DNA of 64,000 nucleotides. Origin: Methanothermobacter thermautotrophicus (lineage in GTDB: Archaea > Methanobacteriota > Methanobacteria > Methanobacteriales > Methanothermobacteraceae). The notes beneath the pieces were generated by a model that saw nothing but the letters and a program-made list of their open reading frames with translations, made no database searches and was not told the DNA's origin. The stretch spans positions 1 to 64,000 of the forward strand of contig NZ_QKOF01000003.1 in assembly GCF_014889545.1 (NCBI RefSeq). Reading direction: 5' to 3'. Of this stretch, positions 48,001 to 56,829 are shown piece after piece. A program made the translations under genes and the position numbers. Every line of letters starts with the position of its first letter. Positions within the stretch are counted from its first letter, which is position 1.

Positions 48001-48992
48001 TTCCACCCGGTGCGGACCCCCATGGAGCAGGTGTCGACAGGATACTCTGGTCAAGGGACGACTGGACCCCAGAGCAGCTTGCTGAGACATACCTCAGCTA
48101 CTATTCCTATGCCTATGGAAGGGATTTAAACGGAGTCCAGAGCCCGAAACTCCTGGAGTCACTCCTGCGGACAGTTGACACCACCATGGTCATAATGCCC
48201 TACAGGGCACCCGGTGAGGGCACCTGCCTCTACAGGGTATCAGTCACAGTGAACTTCATGGTGAACTACCTCACAGGGAGGAACATAAACAGCTACATCG
48301 CAAGGACAGCCTACGGTACACCCCTTATAAGGACACTGCAGGAGTCAACCTATGATGACCTTGCAGTTACACTACTCAACCCGACATGGGTACAGGGCAA
48401 ACTCCGTGAGGGACCATCCGGAAGTGTGTCAGTAGCACTGCAGGTGAGGGATCTGTTCACGAGTGACGCCCTGGTGGATGTCGCATCCCCTGACGTCTGG
48501 AGGAGGATCGCCGAGACCTTCCTCTTTGACAGCTCCGTCAGGTCACAGTTTGATCCATCAGCCCTCCAGATGATTGCAGGATATGTGAGGCAGGCCCATT
48601 CAAGGGGTCTTGTGTACCTTTCACAGGAGGAGCTTGCAGCCATCTCAGGGATGCTCGGCGAGATATCCGGCTCTGATGGAAATGACCAGGGAACCACCAC
48701 AACACCAGGTGGTGGCACAGCAGACGGTTCAGTGACATCAGGTGGAAGAACAGGTAGTGGGTCTCCAGGGCTCTCTGCAGGTGTATCAGGCGCCCCATCC
48801 ATGGTTTCAGAGTCCACAGAAACAGCATCAGCTTCTCCAGGCAAGGGGCAGGTGAAGGCGGGGCACTCCTATGAGATATCAACACCCGGAGCTGCCGAAG
48901 CATCAAACAGTCCCCTATACGCCATTGTGGGTATACTTGGAATATTCTGTCTCCTGGGACTGGGTTACTACTTCGGTCCCATGAGAAAATAA
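45063..48992 (+). CDS. Secreted, membrane-anchored CobN/magnesium-chelatase H-like protein
   Basis: 1309 residues. Signal peptide at residues 1-22 (LFIALILLLISVPSVSAA). Then the full CobN/BchH-type domain from about 40 to 1190: NPTKRR, HIGQHGTLELLPGH, NFRGAIPGTMDVID and FGLPPGADPHGAGVD are family landmarks. A Ser/Gly/Thr-rich stalk (about 1200-1285) leads to a C-terminal membrane helix ending PMRK. Cytoplasmic CobN inserts cobalt into corrins with an ATPase partner. Outside the cell there is no ATP, so this copy more likely binds metal or tetrapyrrole. A perfect AAGGAGGTGA precedes the start. Confidence 0.9.
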   Translation: MKKFLFIALILLLISVPSVSAADNNTTSNNDSKMLKDTEMVVLLTGCVVGTVDPIMNEAYQRDLLPAGYNFTLKIYTMDTFNLNSTASSRFKDDLKTADIFFIFTRPGYPTTGMSYGTEFDAPVDLQALASSLKPGARIFVLGPVKPNVTGVNVTNLPAYGPVAAPALSRENIKRTLLEVLRLSGAVNLTANDTRLVPGLQDFLYHPLSPQVYTDREAYRDWYRNTTLYRPGAPWVGVAILNRYYLAGNMDVYETLIQKLESRGLNVIPYFYCSDPIGASRRFFMVNNSSIIDALVACVQFGYWPDNQTITFFTDLNVPVQGPLPVFLQTSLDDYLNSTRQQGLRGLEYYWLAMFEMQGRIEPILIGGNRISGSDPLTGVTLKEYVAYEPGINQLVDRTLAWVSLRKKANTDKKIAVVYFDSTHDEGMPATNGLNLYRSLSNILLAMRTAGYSTGKGNLTQESIYELINRAGRNPRNMTQAELRRLVDAGCITIPVSEYLRWYSKLPASLRGKVEALWGPAPGNIMVYNNSMVIPGIMMGNILLAPQPVWRWNGTLNNGTLPPTHQFIAFYLYLQNGFRADAVVHIGQHGTLELLPGHVNAMTEDDWPNTLIGSIPNIHLLKMEDPLEAVINPTKRRAYAVTISYLIPPVMRTELYGVYQELSDLLGSYSTAEASGDSERMTTLQSLIRDGVRRAGLESRLGVNSSTSFSVLRDRLHEYLEELSGILTPYGLHTFGELPDSETLEKFIDAIISFDPANRTARRDEIRNLLIMSASNEMNSLLMALNGEFIQPVPARSPVINLQTLPTGRNMYTFDPSSIPDPAAVVMGSRAAEEMLRRYRDSSGGRYPETVAVDIADVISTGGQSIAAIFYFLGVKPVYESGALIGTQIIPLSELGRPRIDVVISDFHNFRGAIPGTMDVIDNTIKRIANLNESSEMNYVRKHYLALKAGIFAELVASGMNTSAADARADRLARTRIFGLPPGADPHGAGVDRILWSRDDWTPEQLAETYLSYYSYAYGRDLNGVQSPKLLESLLRTVDTTMVIMPYRAPGEGTCLYRVSVTVNFMVNYLTGRNINSYIARTAYGTPLIRTLQESTYDDLAVTLLNPTWVQGKLREGPSGSVSVALQVRDLFTSDALVDVASPDVWRRIAETFLFDSSVRSQFDPSALQMIAGYVRQAHSRGLVYLSQEELAAISGMLGEISGSDGNDQGTTTTPGGGTADGSVTSGGRTGSGSPGLSAGVSGAPSMVSESTETASASPGKGQVKAGHSYEISTPGAAEASNSPLYAIVGILGIFCLLGLGYYFGPMRK

Positions 48993-49018
48993 ATTTATTT
49001 TTTTCCTTTTTATTTTTC
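48993..49018 (+). terminator. T-rich terminator after the CobN-like gene
   Basis: ATTTATTTTTTTCCTTTTT and more T residues follow the stop codon directly. Confidence 0.55.
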
Positions 49019-49117
49019 ACTGGGAACCAATTACACGAGATGTAGTTATTTGATTGGCACCTGGATAATTATGTGATGATTGATGTTCCTATGCACCGAA
49101 ATAATGATTAAGGCAAC

Positions 49118-50038
49118 TCAGGAGAATCTCCTGAAGAGATGTGGTCTGAGTCCTGCCTCCATCAGCACCCTTCTGTCATCCCCTGTTAAATCTGATTCAC
49201 TGGTCGGTGGTACCGGTTTACCCCTCCTTGCAAGGATCACGCCACCACGCCTCTGGGCACCCATGAATTTTCCTGCATCACCATCCACGATGAGATAACC
49301 ACCCCTCATGTCTATACCCGAGAAGTCGTCACAGTCCCCATGGATGATGACTGTACCTCCACTTAGGAGCGCCCCGGTATTCTTTCCTGCGTCACCCATG
49401 ACACGGACGGTCCCCCTTCTCATGAGTATCCCGGTGGAGAGGTCAACGTCGCCTCTGTGTATTATCTCCGCATCAACATCCAGGCGGGCTCCGAGGGTGT
49501 CACGGACATGACCATCATCTATGACCATCCTCCCATGTTCAAGGGTCACATTTATGGGTTCAGCCCCCGGACCATTTCTGATGATGTCAGTGACTGACAT
49601 GAACTTTTTGTAGCCCCTCCTGTCGGATCTGACCTCAACGATGTTCCCTATGGGGTCCCTTACCCTGCCCTTCACGTATATGATGCCTGAGACCATGCTT
49701 ATGCCCATGCGGGTGTCAACATCCCCCTCAACGGTAACGACCCCTGCGTCCATCACACCTCCGCTGCCCCCGAAGTAGGCGAGGTCTGCACCCATGCTGG
49801 AGGCCAGTCTGTGCCCGGCATCACCCCTCACAATGACCTCGCCACCAGCCTTGAGGTGTTCAACAACCTCCCTGAAGGTGTGGCTGGCCCCGGGAATCCT
49901 CTCATCGGGGTCCAGCTTTTCACCCAGGTGCTGCCAGTAGAAGTTGTAGGTGAAATCTGCTATGCAGTCAACAGGACCGTCGGGTTCAACCTCAATAACA
50001 TCCCTCTCGTCCCTCCTTCTGCCAAGAAATCCAAACAT
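49118..50038 (-). CDS. FwdC-like GXGXG beta-helix protein
   Basis: 306 residues. N-terminal 80 residues are unrecognised. From about 85 to 300 there is a beta-helix built of 19-residue coils with GxxG turns, e.g. GDVDTRMGISMVSGIIYVKG, GDAGKNTGALLSGGTVIIHG, GDAGKFMGAQRRGGVILARRG. This fold is shared by FwdC/FmdC of formylmethanofuran dehydrogenase and the glutamate synthase domain 3. It probably forms a structural subunit, but none of its partners is next to it. ATG 50038 is behind GGAGGTGCA; the start of the unknown gene lies 121 bases away on the other strand. Confidence 0.82.
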   Translation of the reverse strand: MFGFLGRRRDERDVIEVEPDGPVDCIADFTYNFYWQHLGEKLDPDERIPGASHTFREVVEHLKAGGEVIVRGDAGHRLASSMGADLAYFGGSGGVMDAGVVTVEGDVDTRMGISMVSGIIYVKGRVRDPIGNIVEVRSDRRGYKKFMSVTDIIRNGPGAEPINVTLEHGRMVIDDGHVRDTLGARLDVDAEIIHRGDVDLSTGILMRRGTVRVMGDAGKNTGALLSGGTVIIHGDCDDFSGIDMRGGYLIVDGDAGKFMGAQRRGGVILARRGKPVPPTSESDLTGDDRRVLMEAGLRPHLFRRFS

Positions 50039-50158
50039 TGATGCACCTCCATTATCAGATTTCCACCCCAACCGATAAATACCCCTCCCATGAATACATG
50101 GGTTCAGGGCTGTGACTGATGTCTCCCATGAATGGTCTCTGGATTTTCAGGAGATGGT

Positions 50159-50812
50159 ATGTTGGCTGAAAGGAGTGAATTGCTAAGGTTCCTCTCGGAT
50201 ATAGGCGTTGATACGAGGTTTGTGAGTGTAATGCCAGACGAGGTCCTCATAAACAACCTGAGGTTCTCCAGGTTCTCCAGGAGGAGGGAGAATCTATTCA
50301 GGGAGAGGTTCCCTGACGTGGATGTTGTGAGGTCCAAGGTATTCCAGAGGATATGCTCAAGGGCCTCCAGGGTGCTCTCCTCCAACCTCAGACCACGCTC
50401 AGAGGTGATGATCGATGCAGATGGTGAGATGGCCACAGTACTCCACATCATACTTGAGCCCTACACCAGGAAGTACGGTATAGGAATCGGTGAAGGTGAT
50501 GTCAGGGTGCTCCCGGGGACCCTTGACCACTCCATAGCAGCCGCACTTGAGGATATGCTCTCAGGTGAAAGGATAGGGTATCACATGAGATCAACACCCA
50601 TAAGGATATACCCCCTGTCAGGGGTCCCTGCAGAGTGGATTGAGGCCTGGCGCGGGACCAGAATCGAGGTAACAGAGGATCCACTGGTTAAGGAGTTCCT
50701 TGAATTCTTTGATGGGAACATCCCCCAGTTCAGGGATAGGATGAAGAGGTCCCTTGAGTATCTGGGGGAGCTGGATGACTCCTGTGACATTTCCATGGAT
50801 GCTGAGGGTTGA
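50159..50812 (+). CDS. Conserved protein of unknown function
   Basis: 217 residues, soluble, many Arg. ELLRFLSDIGVDTRFVSVMPDEVLINNLRFSRFSRRRENLF opens the protein. Central part (VMIDADGEMATVLHIILEPYTRKYGIGIGEG, GTLDHSIAAALEDML) might form a nucleotide-binding-like core, but no standard motif is present. The C-terminal helix pair is FLEFFDGNIPQFRDRMKRSLEYLGEL. ATG 50159 has AGGAG nearby at suitable spacing. It converges with rfcL. I do not recognise it. Confidence 0.6.
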   Translation: MLAERSELLRFLSDIGVDTRFVSVMPDEVLINNLRFSRFSRRRENLFRERFPDVDVVRSKVFQRICSRASRVLSSNLRPRSEVMIDADGEMATVLHIILEPYTRKYGIGIGEGDVRVLPGTLDHSIAAALEDMLSGERIGYHMRSTPIRIYPLSGVPAEWIEAWRGTRIEVTEDPLVKEFLEFFDGNIPQFRDRMKRSLEYLGELDDSCDISMDAEG

Positions 50813-50887
50813 TTTGTGCTGCCCTCAGCAGCAGCCTGCAATTAAAAAAATGTTGGTCCAGGATACCTTTTGAAGCCCTTTCTGGAA

Positions 50888-52303
50888 CTATGAGAACTGG
50901 AAGAGTGATGTCTGTTTTTCTTTAGGCTTCTTATCATCTGAACTACCGGATGATTCATTCTCAGAGGACCCATCATCCTTTTTAGAGGATTTACCGGGAT
51001 TCTTAGAAGTTTTGAGGGATTTATTATCTTTCTTCTGACTGTAAAGGGGCCCAACCTTACTTTCAGCTTTCCTGGGGGCCTTCTTCCTTTTAGGGGCCTT
51101 TATCTTCCTCTTCCTGAACAGTTTGATCTCCTCATCGGTGAGCTCCAGGAATTCACTGATATCATAGGCCATCTCATCATTCTCAAAGAGGATCTCCATG
51201 TAGGGGAACATTGATATGGCCACCCTGGGTGAGATGTGCATCTTCCCGGCCATCTTGGAGGCGACACTGTCCCTGAGGCTCCTCTGTTTGCGTGTCTTCC
51301 CAAGTATCCTGAAGGATGATGAACCGGTGTAGCGGACGAACTTCCTGTAGGTCTTCTCCTTGGCAAGGGCGACGCCCGGCCCCATGAGTTCAGAGGCGTA
51401 TCGCCAGTAGGTGTAGTTCCGGGTTCTCACGGCCCTCCCGAAGAATATGTCTGCACGTGAGAGCATATCATAGGCCCTGCTGATCTCCTCTGGCTTCTCA
51501 TATTCCCTGGGAACATTCTCTGCTATGAATTCAAGCACAAGGGTGGGATCATCATCCACCCTCATGGCCTCCCTGACCTTTGAAACGTCACGGCTCTTGA
51601 GGACGGCCCTGACGGCATCGAAAAGGTTTGAGGTGGCATCCTTCTCCCCCATATTCAGGAGCTCCTCACCGATGCGCTCCTCACCCTCTGCCATGGCCTC
51701 AAGGTCGTTGATGGCTGAACGCAGGTCACCACGCGACCTTTTTGCCAGTTCCTTGAGCACATCATCCGGGCACTCGATACCCTCAGCACGGCATATCCTC
51801 CTGAGGGCGGCTGCTATGGATGATGTGTGGACCTTTCTGAGGTTTAAGACCCTGCATCTGGGCTTTATGCTCTGCAGCCTCTTGCTGTAGGGGTCGTTTG
51901 CTGTGAGGACCATGGGGTGTCTGCTCTCCTTTATGATCCTGTTTATTGCCTGGACACCACCACGGTCCTCATTTCCATGGATCCCATCAACCTCATCAAG
52001 TATGATCAGCTTGAGGTCATGGTTGAAGAGTGAACGGGTCGCCGAAGCCTCACCTGCGGTCCTCATCAGGGCTTCCTGGGAGCGCCTGTCGCTTGCGTTG
52101 AGTTCAAGGGTATCAGAGAACTCCCTGCCTATGATGTGGGCGAGTGTCGTCTTACCTGTCCCGGGGGGGCCAAGGAGAAGGAGTGGCTTCTGGGGCTTCC
52201 CTGCCTTCCACCCTTTGATCCACTCCCTTATCTCGGCTATGACCTTCTGGTTCCCGACCACCTCATCGAAGCTCACTGGCCGGTATTTCTCTGTCCATGA
52301 CAT
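50888..52303 (-). CDS. rfcL: Replication factor C large subunit (clamp loader)
   Basis: 471 residues. RFC boxes: WTEKYRP (residue 3), Walker A GPPGTGKT (45-52), Walker [10 protein letters not shown] near 105, sensor 1 VLTANDPY and the RSAINDLEA region. The lid and collar helices follow. A Lys/Ser-rich tail (last 70 residues) ends in a PIP box QTSLFQFS for PCNA binding. It loads the PCNA clamp with RFC small subunits. ATG 52303 follows AGAGGTAC. It lies 13 bases downstream of rfcS on the same strand. No intein is present. Confidence 0.96.
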   Translation of the reverse strand: MSWTEKYRPVSFDEVVGNQKVIAEIREWIKGWKAGKPQKPLLLLGPPGTGKTTLAHIIGREFSDTLELNASDRRSQEALMRTAGEASATRSLFNHDLKLIILDEVDGIHGNEDRGGVQAINRIIKESRHPMVLTANDPYSKRLQSIKPRCRVLNLRKVHTSSIAAALRRICRAEGIECPDDVLKELAKRSRGDLRSAINDLEAMAEGEERIGEELLNMGEKDATSNLFDAVRAVLKSRDVSKVREAMRVDDDPTLVLEFIAENVPREYEKPEEISRAYDMLSRADIFFGRAVRTRNYTYWRYASELMGPGVALAKEKTYRKFVRYTGSSSFRILGKTRKQRSLRDSVASKMAGKMHISPRVAISMFPYMEILFENDEMAYDISEFLELTDEEIKLFRKRKIKAPKRKKAPRKAESKVGPLYSQKKDNKSLKTSKNPGKSSKKDDGSSENESSGSSDDKKPKEKQTSLFQFS

Positions 52304-52316
52304 TTAATGTACCTCT

Positions 52317-53273
52317 TTAGGTGTGTTCCAGGAACCTTGCAAGGAGGGCCTCGAGCTGTATCCTGGGATTGGCGCCCTCCCTTATCCTGAAGTCGTATTC
52401 GCCGATGGCGTCTATCAGGCCTATGTACCTCTCACCATCCACCTCTCCCTCCATCGCGAGCCTTGAGAGCTCCTGGTAGATCTGGGTGACCATGTCCTCT
52501 CCACTTATACCCTGGAGGACCATGATCTCCCGGAGCATGTCCCTGGCCTCCATGAACTTACCATCAAGGATGGTCTTTATCATCTTCCTCACATCCTTGG
52601 GCCGGGCCCTTGAAACGACATCGTAGATACTTGACTCTGTTATATTCTCACCAAGGGATGCAGCTGACTGGAGGAGGTTTATGGCCTTTCTGAGATCCCC
52701 CTCAGCGAAGTAGACGATGGTATCAAGGGCCTGGGGCTCGTATTCAAGGTTCTCCTGCTCTGCGATGTACTCCAGGCGTTTGATTATCTGGTGACCCTTC
52801 AGGGGGAGGAACCTGAATATGGCGCACCTTGACTGGATGGGGTCTATTATCTTTGAGGAGTAGTTACAGGAGAGTATGAAGGAGGATGTCTTTGTGTACA
52901 TTTCCATCTCCCTCCTGAGGGCGTGCTGTGCGTCCTTTGTCATGTTGTCAACTTCGTCGAGGAATATTATCCTGAAGGGGGCGCCCACCGGTTTTAGGCG
53001 GCAGAAGTTCTTTATGCTGGTCCTTACGGTGTCTATACCCCTGGCGTCTGAGGCGTTGAGTTCAAGGAAGTTCTGCCTCCAGTACTCACCGAGTATCTCC
53101 CTTGCAAGGGACAGGGCCGTTGTTGTTTTACCGACACCTGCTGGACCCGTGAACATGAGGTTCGGCATGCTCTTCTCTTCAACGTAACGTTTGAGACGTG
53201 GTATTATGTGTTCCTGGCCTACTATATCATCAAGTTTCTGTGGTCTGTATTTCTCTACCCAAGGTCCGTTCAT
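52317..53273 (-). CDS. rfcS: Replication factor C small subunit
   Basis: 318 residues, intein-free. [19 protein letters not shown], Walker A GPAGVGKT (near 43-50), [10 protein letters not shown] (Walker B), [16 protein letters not shown] with the SRC arginine finger motif, and [11 protein letters not shown]. The small subunits form the clamp-loader ring with RfcL. ATG 53273 follows GGTGAT; a GTG three codons upstream would use no site. Co-transcribed with rfcL. Confidence 0.97.
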   Translation of the reverse strand: MNGPWVEKYRPQKLDDIVGQEHIIPRLKRYVEEKSMPNLMFTGPAGVGKTTTALSLAREILGEYWRQNFLELNASDARGIDTVRTSIKNFCRLKPVGAPFRIIFLDEVDNMTKDAQHALRREMEMYTKTSSFILSCNYSSKIIDPIQSRCAIFRFLPLKGHQIIKRLEYIAEQENLEYEPQALDTIVYFAEGDLRKAINLLQSAASLGENITESSIYDVVSRARPKDVRKMIKTILDGKFMEARDMLREIMVLQGISGEDMVTQIYQELSRLAMEGEVDGERYIGLIDAIGEYDFRIREGANPRIQLEALLARFLEHT

Positions 53274-53383
53274 AATGATCACCGATAAGGTTTAATGGAG
53301 TTTTCACTGTCCATGGACCGCGGATCCATCAACTGTGTTTTTCATGGACTGGATCGTTATAGGTTTGTCATCCATCAATATAG

Positions 53384-54253
53384 TCAATTATCCTGGGACC
53401 CCTGATTCGTGTTAAGGGCCCTGCTCAGGGCGTCCTCCATGACATCCAGGGGCGGATCCCTTCCTGTCCAGATCCTGAAGGCCTCAACGCCCTGGTAGAG
53501 GAGCATACGGATCCCTGATACGGGAATGGCCGATGCCCTCTCAGCCTCCCGCAGGAGGACCGTCCTCAGGGGGTTGTATACGAGGTCATGGACCACAAGG
53601 CCCTCATGCATGAGTTCAGCCTCCACCAGTGGCCGGTCATCTGTGTTGGGATACATGCCCACCGGTGTGGTGTCTATGAGGATATCGGCTGATTTAACGG
53701 AGCCGGGGATGAGTTCATAGCCCCCGTATGATGCCTCAAAGCCCAGTTTATCTGCCATGTCCTCTGCGAGGTGCCGGGCCTTCTCAGGGGTCCTGTTCAG
53801 TATGGTTATATCCGAGGCTCCCCTCTCTGCAAGCTGGAATGCGCAGGCCCTTGCAGCGCCACCAGCCCCGAGTATGAGGACGGATGAGCCCTCAACGGAT
53901 GTCACCTCCTCAAGGGCCTTCAAGCACCCGGAAGCATCGGTGTTGTATCCCCTGATGGTTCCGTCATCAAATTTCAGGGTGTTAACAGCACCTATCAGGG
54001 CTGCTGTTCCATGGATATCATCAATGTACTCCAGGATGGCCTCCTTGTGGGGTATTGTCACGTTCACTCCCTGCACTCCCATGGCCCTAAGGCCCTCAAC
54101 CGCTGCCTTGATGTCAGGGGACCTGACAGGGAATGGTACATATACCCAGTCCATCCCGAGGCTTCTGAAGGCAGAGTTGTGCATTATGGGTGAGAGGCTG
54201 TGCCCCAGGGGGTGGCCTATGATTCCGGTTACACGGGTTTTTCCAGTTATCAG
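53384..54253 (-). CDS. aroE: Shikimate dehydrogenase with apparent CTG start
   Basis: 289 residues if the CTG complementary to 54251-54253 is the start. The conserved shikimate-binding part GHPLGHSLSPIMHN begins about 18 codons in; the first ATG (54184) falls inside it, so that start would remove the SxS substrate motif. Between the upstream in-frame TAG and this ATG there is no ATG, GTG or TTG. The CTG has GGGGTGA four bases upstream and gives the N-terminus (M)ITGKTRVTGI. VNVTIPHK with catalytic Lys, GAGGAARA (NADP site) and YNTDASGC complete the enzyme. It reduces 3-dehydroshikimate. Confidence 0.9.
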   Translation of the reverse strand: MITGKTRVTGIIGHPLGHSLSPIMHNSAFRSLGMDWVYVPFPVRSPDIKAAVEGLRAMGVQGVNVTIPHKEAILEYIDDIHGTAALIGAVNTLKFDDGTIRGYNTDASGCLKALEEVTSVEGSSVLILGAGGAARACAFQLAERGASDITILNRTPEKARHLAEDMADKLGFEASYGGYELIPGSVKSADILIDTTPVGMYPNTDDRPLVEAELMHEGLVVHDLVYNPLRTVLLREAERASAIPVSGIRMLLYQGVEAFRIWTGRDPPLDVMEDALSRALNTNQGSQDN

Positions 54254-54448
54254 TTTATCACCCCAGATTATAGGTAATATTATCTAAAGCAGGTGTTGTG
54301 TTGCCCAGTAAACTGATTTTTTTACATTTAGCACATGAGCGGCATTTCGGTGAAGGATCTGGTTTTCCTCCTTCCACTTACAATATTTATTTACCATCAG
54401 CGATAAATATTCCTTCTGAAGTTACAATAAATCCGGGGAGAGTGTGAC

Positions 54449-55111
54449 ATGCTTGCAAAGCAGAGATTTGTACTTGATACAACGGCCTTTACAGATAACC
54501 AGCTGCGGGAACTGCTGGGTGACGGCGACCTCAACATTTCGGTTGACAGGATGCTTGACCTCATAGCGAGAAGCAGGATAAAACTCAACATAAGCTGTCA
54601 CATGCCCCCCATCACCTACAAGGAATTCACAGATTACATGACACGCTACGACTGCCCGGAGGAGACCCTTATAAAGGCCGAGACATGGATAGTTAAGAAG
54701 ACACCCAACCGCTACGACACCCAGATACCCTCCCAGATATTCTATGAATACGTCCATGATATAAGGGAGAGGATGAACAAGGGCCTCAGAATCTCAGAGA
54801 CACTGCTCTGGGAGGCAGGCATACAATCCATCATAATGGCCTCCCGTGACGTCAAGAAGACAGAGATAGAGAGCGAGGTGCTTGGGAAGGCCATAAAGGA
54901 CCTCAGGAAGAAGTACAGGTCAGCCCTCCGGAAGGGGACCCTCGATAGCGCCCCTGACCTTGATGTGCTCCTCCTTGCCAAGGAACTGGGGGCAGGGGTC
55001 GTGGCGGCCGATGATGGTATAAGGATCTGGGCTGAGCGACTGGGTCTGAGGTTCCTCAATGCCACATCCTTCCCCAAGATGCTCAAGGAATACCTTAAAT
55101 ATTATGAATGA
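54449..55111 (+). CDS. RNA ligase partner protein (PIN-like, UPF0278)
   Basis: 220 residues. [21 protein letters not shown] near the start and [27 protein letters not shown] near the end supply the acidic residues of a PIN-domain fold. The family is named because its gene is usually next to an archaeal ATP-dependent RNA ligase; no ligase gene is here. Probably an RNA-binding or RNase protein. The start follows GGGGAGAG. It runs closely into hisS, separated by 49 bases. Confidence 0.88.
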   Translation: MLAKQRFVLDTTAFTDNQLRELLGDGDLNISVDRMLDLIARSRIKLNISCHMPPITYKEFTDYMTRYDCPEETLIKAETWIVKKTPNRYDTQIPSQIFYEYVHDIRERMNKGLRISETLLWEAGIQSIIMASRDVKKTEIESEVLGKAIKDLRKKYRSALRKGTLDSAPDLDVLLLAKELGAGVVAADDGIRIWAERLGLRFLNATSFPKMLKEYLKYYE

Positions 55112-55160
55112 TGAATCTCTCATCATTCCCTTTATCATTTTTACTGGAGGAATTGCTGTC

Positions 55161-56438
55161 ATGGACATATCAAGACCGAGAGGAACAAGGGACTTCCTTT
55201 TCGCTGAAATGAGGAACAGGAAAGAGGTTGAAGGCGTACTCAGAAGGACATTCGAGACCTATGGCTACCATGAGATCAAGACACCAATATTTGAGGAACT
55301 CAAACTCTTCACAGTCAAATCCGGTGAGGAGGTGGTGAACCAGATCTACCACTTCACCGATAAGGGCGGCCGGGAACTGGCCCTGAGACCTGAACTCACA
55401 GCACCCGTGGCAAGGCTCTACATGAATGAGATGCAGAAAAAACCAAAGCCGATAAAGATGTACTACTTCGGGAGCTGCTTCAGATATGAGAGGCCGCAGG
55501 CTGGCCGCTTCAGACAGTTCTGGCAGTTCGGATGCGAACTCATAGGTGGAAGCTCTCCCCTTGCAGAGGCTGAGGTCATATCCCTGGCATCCCGGTCCCT
55601 CCATGAACTCGGCCTTGACGGATTCGAGGTCCACATAGGGCACCTGGGAATACTCAGGGGGATCCTGGGCAGGGAGGAAATTTCCCCTGGACTGCAGGAC
55701 AGGATAATGGGTGTCATAGACAAGGGTGACGTGGAAGAACTTGAAGCACTCCTCGGGGAGGTTGAGGTATCTGGAGAAAGCCGGGAACTCCTCATGAAGC
55801 TCATAGGTACACAGGGGGGCCCTGAGGTTCTGGACGAGGTTGAAGAATACCTGGGGGGCTACAGTGAATCCCTGGAGGCCCTTGAAGAGTTCAGGAAACT
55901 CGTTGAGACCCTCCACTACTTTGGTGTTGAGGACTACCATGTGAACCTGGGGATAGCAAGGGGCCTAGACTACTACACAGGGATAGTATTCGAGATCTAC
56001 GTGCCGGAACTCGGGGCCCAGAAACAGATATGTGGCGGAGGAACCTACAACCTGGTTGAAACATTCGGTGGGGAGCGGGTCGAATCAACGGGATTCGCCT
56101 TCGGCTTTGACAGGCTCATGAACGCCCTGGGAATGGATGAGGAGAACATGAGGATGGTTGATGTCTTCGTGATACCCATACAGGACTCCACTGTCCCTGA
56201 GGCCATAAGGATCACCCAGGAGCTCAGGGCTGCAGGGGTATCCGCTGATCTCGAACTCGCGGGCAGGAAGCTCAGGAAGGCCCTCTCACACGCTGACAAC
56301 CTTGGAGCCAGGTTCGCAGTTCTGACAGGTGAGAGGGAACTCCAGGAGGGTAAGGTGACGGTAAAGGATATGGAGAGGAACTCCCAGGAGACCCTGCCAA
56401 GGGATGAGATGGTTGATAAAATCAAAGGGAGATGTTAA
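55161..56438 (+). CDS. hisS: Histidyl-tRNA synthetase
   Basis: 425 residues, class [11 protein letters not shown] at residue 5, motif 2 [24 protein letters not shown] near 100-125, HisA motif [15 protein letters not shown] near 265-280 and the motif 3 [14 protein letters not shown]-terminal anticodon-binding domain starts about residue 335. ATG 55161 has GGAGG 10 bases upstream. The last 26 bases overlap the start of hisI, so histidine synthesis and charging are linked. Confidence 0.95.
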   Translation: MDISRPRGTRDFLFAEMRNRKEVEGVLRRTFETYGYHEIKTPIFEELKLFTVKSGEEVVNQIYHFTDKGGRELALRPELTAPVARLYMNEMQKKPKPIKMYYFGSCFRYERPQAGRFRQFWQFGCELIGGSSPLAEAEVISLASRSLHELGLDGFEVHIGHLGILRGILGREEISPGLQDRIMGVIDKGDVEELEALLGEVEVSGESRELLMKLIGTQGGPEVLDEVEEYLGGYSESLEALEEFRKLVETLHYFGVEDYHVNLGIARGLDYYTGIVFEIYVPELGAQKQICGGGTYNLVETFGGERVESTGFAFGFDRLMNALGMDEENMRMVDVFVIPIQDSTVPEAIRITQELRAAGVSADLELAGRKLRKALSHADNLGARFAVLTGERELQEGKVTVKDMERNSQETLPRDEMVDKIKGRC

Positions 56439-56829
56439 CATTTTACTTAATTTCAGACATAACATTAATGGTGAAGACCTCATAATTGCAGTTGCACAGG
56501 ACCACGAGACCGGTGAGGTCCTCATGGTGGCCTACATGAATCGTGAGGCCCTCAGGAGGACCCTTGAAACAGGCACTGCCCACTACTGGAGCACATCCAG
56601 GGGCAAGCTGTGGCTGAAGGGTGAAAGCTCAGGCCATGTTCAGCGCGTGAAGGACGTTCTTGTGGACTGTGACGGTGATGCGGTTGTGCTGAAGGTTGAA
56701 CAGGAGGGTGGGGCCTGCCATACAGGTTACAGGTCCTGCTTCTACCGCAGGATTGATGGAGATGAACTCAGAGTCAGGGAGGACGCCGTGAAGGTCTTTG
56801 ACCCTGAAGAGATATATGGAGATGGTTAG
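56413..56829 (+). CDS. hisI: Phosphoribosyl-AMP cyclohydrolase
   Basis: 138 residues. [42 protein letters not shown] is the HisI core with the metal-binding Asp/Cys region [28 protein letters not shown]. It opens the ring of phosphoribosyl-AMP in histidine synthesis. The TTG at 56413, inside hisS, gives 138 residues, the size I recall for the M. thermautotrophicus enzyme; an in-frame ATG lies three codons earlier. No HisE domain is fused. The PIN-ATPase gene starts at the next base. Confidence 0.93.
   Translation: MIKSKGDVNILLNFRHNINGEDLIIAVAQDHETGEVLMVAYMNREALRRTLETGTAHYWSTSRGKLWLKGESSGHVQRVKDVLVDCDGDAVVLKVEQEGGACHTGYRSCFYRRIDGDELRVREDAVKVFDPEEIYGDG

Noticed and set aside
55170-55940. 256-codon minus-strand open frame opposite hisS
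   Set aside because: hisS is certain on the plus strand; the opposite frame has no recognisable protein features.
56404-56412. hisI start at the in-frame ATG 56404
   Set aside because: Possible, but the TTG at 56413 gives the length I recall for the characterised M. thermautotrophicus enzyme; the difference is three residues.
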